From the NCBI RefSeq assembly GCF_001665235.1, contig NZ_LZSC01000038.1, positions 238,758 to 302,757 on the forward strand: DNA of 64,000 bases, written 5' to 3'. Positions 57,323 to 64,000 of this stretch are shown in pieces. Numbering within the stretch: the first letter of the stretch is position 1; each line of letters opens with the position of its first letter. A program made the translations under genes and the position numbers. The notes beneath the pieces are model-generated. The model made no database searches, had not been told where the DNA came from, and was given only the letters and a program-made list of their open reading frames with translations. Source of the stretch: Mycobacterium sp. 1100029.7 (GTDB taxonomy: Bacteria; Actinomycetota; Actinomycetes; Mycobacteriales; Mycobacteriaceae).

Positions 57323-58172
57323 CCGGCGCCTGCGGTTCGGCGTCCTCGGCATCGTCCTGTTGCTTGCCGCCTATGTCGGCTCAATTGTGTTGTACGTCAA
57401 CAGCGGTCAGGGTCACCCTCACGTCGTGGTGCAGGATCCGGTTAGCAGCGACGGCACCAGGATGACCACCGATGTCGAAGAAATTCAGTCGGACAACAGC
57501 GTCCTGGTGGCCAACATCAGCGTGGTGCCCGGACCGAAACTGCTGGACCCACAGACCCACGTCCTCAAGGAAGACCTCAACGTCGTCGCTGCCTCGACGG
57601 TGACGGCCAGCAAGCAGACGTGGCCGAAAGGCTCACTGCCCAGCGTGTTTCGGGTTTCGCTGGTGATGACCGGCGAAGTCGCGGACTGGCCGTTCGACGA
57701 ATACCACTCCGGTCCCGTCGTCACCCAACTGTCGTCCGGTCCCGAGCACACACCGGTGCCCGCGACGGTGACCATGGTCGACCGGCTGCTCGGCTGGAAG
57801 GTCGACGTGACTCGGGTCAACGAAGCCGACGCGACCGGCCCCTACCGCGTGCATCTGTTCCGATCGCCGAGCACGGTGGCATTCGGCGTCGCCATCCTGT
57901 GCGTCTTGATCGGGCTCGCCGGTCTGGGCCTGTTCGTCGCCATCCAGACGGTGCGCGACCGCCGGAAGTTCCAGCCGCCGATGACAACCTGGTATGCGGC
58001 GATGCTGTTTGCGGTGATGCCGTTGCGCAACGCGCTGCCCGACGCCCCTCCGTTCGGAAGCTGGATCGACGTCACGATCGTGCTGTGGGTGATCATCCTG
58101 TTGGGAATTTCGATGGGGCTCTACATCTCGTGCTGGTGGCGGCATCTGCGGCCCGAACCCGCCGACACGTGA
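57279..58172 (+). CDS. DUF4436 membrane protein, copy 1 (Rv3435c-like)
   Basis: 297 residues from TTG 57279, chosen because GAGG at 57267-57270 lies eight bases upstream; it overlaps glmS by 44 bases. One N-terminal helix (FGVLGIVLLLAAYVGSIVLYV), an exported beta-rich domain of about 170 residues, and three C-terminal helices (VAFGVAILCVLIGLAGLGLFV, the MPLRNALPDAPPFGSW loop). Unknown function. Confidence 0.85.
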   Translation: MTNRATWPSQSLWNNRRLRFGVLGIVLLLAAYVGSIVLYVNSGQGHPHVVVQDPVSSDGTRMTTDVEEIQSDNSVLVANISVVPGPKLLDPQTHVLKEDLNVVAASTVTASKQTWPKGSLPSVFRVSLVMTGEVADWPFDEYHSGPVVTQLSSGPEHTPVPATVTMVDRLLGWKVDVTRVNEADATGPYRVHLFRSPSTVAFGVAILCVLIGLAGLGLFVAIQTVRDRRKFQPPMTTWYAAMLFAVMPLRNALPDAPPFGSWIDVTIVLWVIILLGISMGLYISCWWRHLRPEPADT

Positions 58173-58256
58173 GAGACCAGGCGCGCTAGCCAGGCCGATC
58201 TTTACTATCTTTGTCCTGGAACAGATCTCGGATCAGCCAGGCAATGGGGGGCAATT

Positions 58257-59135
58257 TTGGCGACGAACGGTTACGCGCGGGGCAGGCGCTCGGTGAAGTT
58301 TTCCGTGGTGGGGCTGGTAGCCCTCGTCGTCGCCGTCTACATCACCACGATCGCGCTCTACGCAAAATCCGGGTGTGGCTGCCCGGTGCAACTGACCGAG
58401 GGCGCACCGGCGGCCGACGGAACCACGGTGACCATCGACTTCCTCGAGTTGCAGTCGATGAAAGGTGCGCTGCACGCCAACGTGACGATCGCGCCCGGTC
58501 CCGGGCTTCTGGATCCGGTGACCCGCGGCCTCAACACCGACTTGGCCGTGGTGGTCCACTCCGCGGTGACGCCCAGCAAACGGTCGTGGACCAAGGGCAT
58601 GCTGCCGGGCGACTACCCCGTTCCGCTGACCATCGGCGGTGACCCCTCCGAATGGCCATTCGACACCTATCGCTCGGGACCCGTCACGGTCGACCTCATC
58701 TACGGCTCCACGCCGACCCCGGAACAGGTGCCGGTGAAATTCGTCGACCGGGTCTCCGGCTGGAAGCTCGCGGTTGTCGGTGCCGGGCATCCGAACTCCC
58801 CGTACCGGGTTTCGATGACCCGGTCGCCCAGCATCGCAGCCTTCGCCGGCGTCATCATCCTCGTGATGCTCGCGCTGGCCGGAGTCGGCGCTTTTGTCGC
58901 CATCCAGACCGCCCGCGATCGCCGGAAATTCCAGCCGCCGATGACGACGTGGTACGCGGCCATGCTCTTCGCGGTGATACCGCTGCGCAACGCGCTACCG
59001 GATGCGCCGCCGATCGGATCCTGGGTCGACGTCACGGTCACGCTCTGGGTCATTGTCACGCTGGTGACGTCGATGCTGCTCTACGTCTTCTGCTGGTGGC
59101 GGCATCTAAGACCCGAACCTGAAAAGACGGCCTAA
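58257..59135 (+). CDS. DUF4436 membrane protein, copy 2
   Basis: 292 residues from TTG 58257 after GGGGGG. Same topology as copy 1 and shared blocks such as VAIQTxRDRRKFQPPMTTW, PLRNALPDAPPxGSW and CWWRHLRPEP. Differs by a CGCP cysteine pair just outside the first helix. Tandem duplicate 84 bases after copy 1. Confidence 0.85.
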   Translation: MATNGYARGRRSVKFSVVGLVALVVAVYITTIALYAKSGCGCPVQLTEGAPAADGTTVTIDFLELQSMKGALHANVTIAPGPGLLDPVTRGLNTDLAVVVHSAVTPSKRSWTKGMLPGDYPVPLTIGGDPSEWPFDTYRSGPVTVDLIYGSTPTPEQVPVKFVDRVSGWKLAVVGAGHPNSPYRVSMTRSPSIAAFAGVIILVMLALAGVGAFVAIQTARDRRKFQPPMTTWYAAMLFAVIPLRNALPDAPPIGSWVDVTVTLWVIVTLVTSMLLYVFCWWRHLRPEPEKTA

Positions 59136-59174
59136 CGGTAGGCCGCGGACAGCGGGCATGCGAAGGTTGACGCC

Positions 59175-59876
59175 GTGGCGAATGCATCGGTGGGGGCGCG
59201 ACTGCGGAGCCTGGCGCTCGCGGTCTGGCATTACGTCAGCGGCGCGCCGTTGACCTACGGTTGGCTCGTCGTTCTGCTGGTCACGACGATTATTCAGCAC
59301 CAACTATCCGGACGGCAGTTGCACTCGGTGCTGTTGCATCGCTCCACCAACATTCACGAGTTGGGTACCGATCCGCTCGCCGTACTGTTTTCCAGCCTGT
59401 TGTGGATCGACGGCAAAAGCCTGGAGCCCTATCTGCTGTTGTTCACCTTGTTTCTGGCCCCGGTGGAGCACTGGCTCGGGCATCTGAATTGGCTCACGGT
59501 CGGGTTGACCAGCCACATCCTGGCGACCTATATCAGTGAAGGCATCCTGTACTTCGCCATCGAGGAGCACGACGCCTCCGAACGGCTGGTGCATTCGCGC
59601 GATATCGGAGTCAGTTATTTCCTGGTCGGCATCATGGCGGTGCTGACGTATCGCATTGTGCGGCCCTGGCGTTGGCTTTATCTCGGTGTGCTGCTGGTCA
59701 TTTTCGGTTTCCCGCTGCTGACCATGACCCGTCACGGGTTGAACTTCACCGCGATAGGTCACTTCACGTCGATCCTGATCGGGCTGTGCTTCTATCCGAT
59801 GGCCCGGGCCAAGCAGGACAAGCCGTGGAGTCCGGCACGGGTGCGAGCCGCTTACCGGTACTACCGTTACGGGTAA
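59175..59876 (+). CDS. Rhomboid-like membrane protein (Rv3434c-like)
   Basis: 233 residues, GTG start, about six membrane helices. THNIxxLxxDP-type entry (TNIHELGTDPLAVLFSSLLW), then GVSYFLVGI with S147 and IGHFTSILIG with H196, the places where rhomboids keep their Ser-His dyad. Could be an intramembrane protease or an inactive relative. Follows DUF4436 copy 2 by 39 bases. Confidence 0.75.
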   Translation: MANASVGARLRSLALAVWHYVSGAPLTYGWLVVLLVTTIIQHQLSGRQLHSVLLHRSTNIHELGTDPLAVLFSSLLWIDGKSLEPYLLLFTLFLAPVEHWLGHLNWLTVGLTSHILATYISEGILYFAIEEHDASERLVHSRDIGVSYFLVGIMAVLTYRIVRPWRWLYLGVLLVIFGFPLLTMTRHGLNFTAIGHFTSILIGLCFYPMARAKQDKPWSPARVRAAYRYYRYG

Positions 59877-59969
59877 AACCTCGCGAGGCGCGCTATTAGC
59901 CGAGCGACGACGGGACCGAGCACGTTCGGCGGCGCTGTGTTGTCGCGAGCGTCGGCGTTGCGAGAAGTG

Positions 59970-61889
59970 GTGACCAACCAGGGAAGGCTGCACACCATGG
60001 GGCAGGTGCGTGAGATTTACGGCGCATCGCTGTCCCCGGACGCGACGGCCTTCGCCCACATCGTCGACGACGGCGGCTACCCCCGCGCGGTGCAACGCTT
60101 TCTGCGTGGTTGGCGCGCCAGCTCCTCGCGGGATGTGGAGCTTCCGGTGGAGGGCCCGGTCTCGCGGGTCATCCACTCCGCCGACGGCCAGTGGCTGGCC
60201 TGCCAGGTGATGCTCGACGGAAGCGGATCGCGCAGCCAAATCTGGGTTGTCACCACTGATCCCGACGATCGGATGGCTCGCCGGATCGACCACGAGGAGG
60301 CCGGGACCGCCGAGCTGATCGCCTGGGACGGCACCCTGGTAGCGGCGATCCTGACCGGCGAGGACGGGGTGGGCCGGTCGTGCCTGATCGATCCGGCCGA
60401 CGGTCGCCACACGGTGCTGGACAGCCGATCCGGTGGCCGGCTGGTCGACGCCTGGGGCGGGGCATCGCTGATCCGGGTGGGGCCGCGCGGCTACCACGAG
60501 ATGATCATGCTTTTCGGGCAGACCGAAATCGCTTTGCTGCCTTCGGATCCCGGGTCCACTACCGCCGACGGGATCATCCTGGACGACCACCAGCCCCGTC
60601 GGCTGCGCTACGGGCTCACTGGCGATCAGACCAAGCTGTACAACCCCGGGATCGGCGCCGACTGCTACGTCCGGGCGCTGATCCGCAGCGACAATGGTGC
60701 CGAATTCGCCCGGCTGCTGGAAGTGACCGTCACGCTGGACGGCGTCAAATATTCGGTGGTGGCCGAACGCCCCGACTGTGAGCTGGCCGAGTTCGCCGTC
60801 AGCGACGACCTGTCCACCGTCGCACTGCTGTGGAATGTGCAGGGCCGCAGCGAATTACAGATCCTCGAATACACCGACTACACACTGGCCGAGCCGATTC
60901 CGCTGCCCGGGCCGGTCGCCGGCGAACTGTCCATCAGCGCCGGCGGCTCGATGGTCGCGATGACCGTCGAGGGACCCGCGTTGCCGCGGATCGTCGAATT
61001 GGTGGACCCACGGACCCGCGAATGGGAAGTCATCGACACCGAACGTGACCGCGGCCCGGAAATCCCAAGCATCTTCGCTCAATCGCAGACGATCACGGCG
61101 CGCGACGGGCTGGAGCTCAACGCCTGGCTGTACCGGCCGATGCAGGCCAGCGCCCCGGTGGGTGCGGTGATATTCCTGCATGGCGGCCCGGAAGGGCAGG
61201 CCCGGCCTGGTTATTACGACATCTTTGCGCAACTGATCAGCGACGGGTTCACCGTGCTCGCGCCGAATGTGCGCGGCTCCGGCGGATTTGGTCGCAGCTT
61301 CGTGCACGCCGACGACAAGGAAAAGCGCTTTGCCGCCATCGACGACGTCGCCGACTGCCTGCGCTTCCTGGTGGACAACGAGCTGGCCGAGCCGCACCGC
61401 ATCGCCGTCGCGGGCTGGTCTTACGGCGGCTACCTGACCCAGGCCGCGCTGACGTTTTATCCCGAATTGTTCGCCGCCGGAGTCAGCATCTGCGGGATGA
61501 GCGATCTGAACACGTTCTACCGCAACACCGAACCGTGGATCGCCGACTCCGCCTATCCCGAATACGGCCACCCGATCGGTGACCGCGAACTGCTCGAGCA
61601 GCTTTCACCGCTGCTGCGCGTCGACAAGCTGATCGCGCCGCTTCTGGTGGTGCACGGGGCGCATGACACCAACGTGCCGGTCAGCGAATCCGAGCAGATG
61701 GTCGACGCACTACGCGAGCTCGGCCGCGACGTGCGCTACCTGCTGTTCGGCAACGACGGACACGGCATCATCAAGCGCGAAAACCGCGCCGCGCTGGCCG
61801 CGGCGATGAGTGAGTGGATGATCAGGGCGTTCGACGCCGTCGACGTGTCGCCGCCGCTTCGTGCGGTAGGCGACCTCGACAACGGCTAG
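59970..61889 (+). CDS. S9-family prolyl oligopeptidase-type peptidase
   Basis: About 639 residues from GTG 59970; ATG 59997 with GGGAAGG upstream is an equally good start. N-terminal beta-propeller (residues 15-370), then the alpha/beta-hydrolase domain with nucleophile S484 in GWSYGGYL, aspartate in [17 protein letters not shown] and histidine in [18 protein letters not shown] is the family oxyanion region. No signal peptide. Likely a cytoplasmic acyl-aminoacyl- or dipeptidyl-type peptidase. Confidence 0.9.
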   Translation: MTNQGRLHTMGQVREIYGASLSPDATAFAHIVDDGGYPRAVQRFLRGWRASSSRDVELPVEGPVSRVIHSADGQWLACQVMLDGSGSRSQIWVVTTDPDDRMARRIDHEEAGTAELIAWDGTLVAAILTGEDGVGRSCLIDPADGRHTVLDSRSGGRLVDAWGGASLIRVGPRGYHEMIMLFGQTEIALLPSDPGSTTADGIILDDHQPRRLRYGLTGDQTKLYNPGIGADCYVRALIRSDNGAEFARLLEVTVTLDGVKYSVVAERPDCELAEFAVSDDLSTVALLWNVQGRSELQILEYTDYTLAEPIPLPGPVAGELSISAGGSMVAMTVEGPALPRIVELVDPRTREWEVIDTERDRGPEIPSIFAQSQTITARDGLELNAWLYRPMQASAPVGAVIFLHGGPEGQARPGYYDIFAQLISDGFTVLAPNVRGSGGFGRSFVHADDKEKRFAAIDDVADCLRFLVDNELAEPHRIAVAGWSYGGYLTQAALTFYPELFAAGVSICGMSDLNTFYRNTEPWIADSAYPEYGHPIGDRELLEQLSPLLRVDKLIAPLLVVHGAHDTNVPVSESEQMVDALRELGRDVRYLLFGNDGHGIIKRENRAALAAAMSEWMIRAFDAVDVSPPLRAVGDLDNG

Positions 61890-62812
61890 GTCCGGGTGGC
61901 CGTGACGTACTGCAGCGACGTGAGTGTCGCTGCGGTGTCGGCCGGCCTCGGCGGCAGCGAAAGACCGTAATTCGCAGCCAATTCCGGCACCGTGGTGGCG
62001 GCCGTCTGCCAACCCTGGGCGCCCAGGTAGTCGACGACGTCGTTGCGCTCGCCCGCGTACCAGAGGTCGGTCATCTCGATGTCGAAACCGTGTTCACGCC
62101 ACTGCTCGGTGACCGCGTGGATGCGGTCCGCCATCGTCTGCACGGCGTCGCTGGCGCCCTGCAGGTTCTCGGTGGCCAGCTGACTTCCGGGTGCGCTGAG
62201 CTCAGTGATGTTGTCCAGCAGCCGATCCTGAGCCTCCGGCGGTAAAAACGGCAGCAGACCCTCGGCGCTCCACGCGATGGGTTTGGTGGTGTCCAGGCCG
62301 GCGGCGCGCAGGGCGGCCGGCCAGTCGTGGCGGAGGTCTACCGGGACGGCCCGGCGCTCGGCGGTCGGCGTGGCACCCAGCTCGGCCAGGGTCGCGCTCT
62401 TGAACTCGATCACTTGCGACTGGTCGATCTCGAACACCGTCGTGCCGGCCGGCCAGGGCAACCGGTAGGCGCGCGCGTCCAGGCCCGAGGCCAAGATCAC
62501 CACCTGCCGGACACCCGCCGCGGCGGCGGTCACGAAGAAGTCGTCGAAGAACCGGGTGCGGATGCCCATCATGTCGGCGAGCCCCAGCATCCCGAAGTCG
62601 CCGTTGTCGTCGACCGCAGCGGGGTCCAGCTCGCCGCTGGCGACGCGGGTGAAGAAGTTCACGCCGACGGCGCGCACCAGCGGCTCGGCGAACGGATCGT
62701 TGATCAGCGGCCGGGGCGCCCGAGTGGCCAGCGCCCGTCCCACCGCGACGCCGGTTGCCGTGGCCCCCACGCCGTTTCCGAGGTCCCAGGTGTCGTCATC
62801 CGTGCGCGCCAT
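61886..62812 (-). CDS. PPM-family SAM-dependent methyltransferase
   Basis: 308 residues from ATG 62812 ([27 protein letters not shown]). Same signatures as the two at the left end: [34 protein letters not shown] and [20 protein letters not shown]. Convergent with the peptidase (four-base overlap) and divergent from nnr. Substrate unknown. Confidence 0.92.
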   Translation of the reverse strand: MARTDDDTWDLGNGVGATATGVAVGRALATRAPRPLINDPFAEPLVRAVGVNFFTRVASGELDPAAVDDNGDFGMLGLADMMGIRTRFFDDFFVTAAAAGVRQVVILASGLDARAYRLPWPAGTTVFEIDQSQVIEFKSATLAELGATPTAERRAVPVDLRHDWPAALRAAGLDTTKPIAWSAEGLLPFLPPEAQDRLLDNITELSAPGSQLATENLQGASDAVQTMADRIHAVTEQWREHGFDIEMTDLWYAGERNDVVDYLGAQGWQTAATTVPELAANYGLSLPPRPADTAATLTSLQYVTATRT

Positions 62813-62904
62813 CGCCCCTCCATTCGTCGATACCAACGAATGTACGGACGGCTCCTTGACAACTGCTGTGTGTACCAACAGACGGGCATGGAATGCTGAA
62901 TTCG

Positions 62905-64000
62905 ATGCGGCATTACTACTCCGTAGATGCGATCCGCGACGCCGAAGCGCCGCTGTTGGCCGGCCTGCCCGACGGCGCCCTGATGAAGCGTGCCGCTTTC
63001 GGGCTGGCCACTGCGATCGTCAAGGAGCTCATTGACCGCACCGGCGGGGTCGCCGGCCGGCGGGTGTGTGCGGTCGTCGGCTCCGGGGACAACGGTGGTG
63101 ACGCGTTGTGGGCGGCGGCGTTTCTGCTGCGACGTGGCGCGGCCGCCGACGCGGTACTGCTCGGTGGTGACCGCACTCACCGCAAAGGTTTGGCGGCCTT
63201 CCGCAAGGCCGGCGGGCGGATCGTCGAAAGTGTCTCGGCCACAACCGATCTCGTCATCGACGGGGTGGTCGGCATTTCCGGCTCCGGGTCGCTGCGCCCG
63301 GCGGCGGCCCAGGTGTTCGCCGCCGTCGAGGCCGACGGAATCCCGGTGATCGCCGTCGACCTGCCCAGCGGCGTCGACGCGGCGACCGGAGCGATCACCG
63401 GCCCGGCGGTGCACGCCGCGTCGACCGTCACCTTCGGCGGCCTCAAACCGGTGCACGCGCTGGCCGACTGCGGCGACGTCACGCTGATCGACATCGGACT
63501 GGACCTGGCGCCCACGGATGTACAAAGCTTCGAGGCCGCCGACGTGGCCGCGCGCTGGCCGGTGCCCGGACCACACGACGACAAGTACACCCAGGGCGTG
63601 ACCGGCATCCTCGCCGGCTCGTCGACGTATCCGGGTGCGGCCGTGTTGTGCACCGGCGCCGCGGTCGCGGCGACCTCGGGCATGGTCCGCTACGCCGGCA
63701 GCGCGCACAGCCAGGTGCTCGCGGTGTGGCCCGAGGTGATCGCCACTCCCACCGCCGCATCGGCCGGGCGGGTGCAGGCGTGGGTGGTCGGGCCGGGACT
63801 GGGCACCGACGACGTCGGCGCCGCGGCATTGTGGTTCGCGCTGGACACCGACCTGCCGGTGCTGGTCGACGCCGACGGGCTGACCATTCTGGCGGCTCAC
63901 CCCGAGCTGGTGGTCGACCGCAAGGCGCCGACGCTGCTCACCCCGCACGCGGGTGAATTCGCCCGGCTAGCGGGTAGTCCGCCGGGGGAGGACCGGATTG
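62905..64000 (+). CDS. nnr: Bifunctional NAD(P)H-hydrate repair enzyme, 3' part beyond window
   Basis: Partial: about 365 residues from ATG 62905 ([20 protein letters not shown]), open at the right edge. The N-terminal YjeF_N epimerase domain ([32 protein letters not shown]) is complete; the C-terminal ADP-dependent dehydratase domain begins ([30 protein letters not shown]). Repairs damaged NAD(P)HX. Equals Rv3433c, downstream of glmS. Confidence 0.95.
   Translation, partial: MRHYYSVDAIRDAEAPLLAGLPDGALMKRAAFGLATAIVKELIDRTGGVAGRRVCAVVGSGDNGGDALWAAAFLLRRGAAADAVLLGGDRTHRKGLAAFRKAGGRIVESVSATTDLVIDGVVGISGSGSLRPAAAQVFAAVEADGIPVIAVDLPSGVDAATGAITGPAVHAASTVTFGGLKPVHALADCGDVTLIDIGLDLAPTDVQSFEAADVAARWPVPGPHDDKYTQGVTGILAGSSTYPGAAVLCTGAAVAATSGMVRYAGSAHSQVLAVWPEVIATPTAASAGRVQAWVVGPGLGTDDVGAAALWFALDTDLPVLVDADGLTILAAHPELVVDRKAPTLLTPHAGEFARLAGSPPGEDRI

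Overview
The window is high-GC mycobacterial chromosome, probably an environmental or non-tuberculous Mycobacterium. It combines secY-adk-map, sigL-rslA, mmsA-fadE9-mmsB, rmlBC, the alpha ribosomal operon, a complete ESX-4 locus, rplM-rpsI-glmM, glmS and nnr, in gene orders typical of the genus. I see no rRNA, tRNA, CRISPR array, transposase or prophage gene, and no gap above 300 bp without a gene.

Layout. 1-1491: two PPM-type SAM methyltransferases (first cut by the window edge). 1780-4450: secY-adk-map. 4503-5865: sigL and its anti-sigma rslA. 5940-10365: a tight four-gene cluster (ThDP enzyme, SRPBCC protein, KAS III-like enzyme, PLP aminotransferase) with a SigL-type promoter in front. 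10424-14568: MarR regulator and the valine/propionyl catabolic genes mmsB-fadE9-mmsA. 14690-19181: an FAD oxidoreductase, then an ECF sigma / Rieske protein / cupredoxin / metallophosphoesterase / membrane protein operon. 19159-24463: three tandem acyltransferase-3 genes and rmlCB. 24490-29529: two LLM F420-type oxidoreductases, a cNMP-domain histidine kinase and a receiver-thioredoxin-reductase fusion. 29785-34368: infA-rpmJ-rpsM-rpsK-rpsD-rpoA-rplQ-truA. 34494-38577: a nucleobase permease with a zinc-finger tail and three cutinases. 38697-48415: ESX-4. 48637-55272: rplM, rpsI, glmM, an EspC-like/WxG pair, a third LLM enzyme and two conserved proteins. 55457-64000: glmS, two DUF4436 proteins, a rhomboid-like protein, an S9 peptidase, a third methyltransferase and the start of nnr.

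How the parts fit. The spc-operon end (secY-adk-map) and the alpha operon (infA onward) lie about 25 kb apart in one direction. In M. tuberculosis the same blocks lie far apart (Rv0732-Rv0753c and Rv3463-Rv3433c), so this window appears to carry the unsplit arrangement. Housekeeping genes frame accessory islands.

Two islands look least described. One is the four-gene small-molecule pathway that I infer is under SigL control: a TGAACC-N16-CGTGCT element 35 bp before its first start codon closely resembles a CGAACC-N16-CGTGTC element in front of sigL itself. The other is the ECF sigma operon, whose second gene looks like a membrane-anchored anti-sigma factor carrying an extracytoplasmic Rieske 2Fe-2S domain, next to a copper lipoprotein. 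Smaller curiosities are a B-box-like zinc finger fused to a permease, a response-regulator/thioredoxin-reductase fusion without the redox CxxC, and long inverted repeats in several intergenic gaps.
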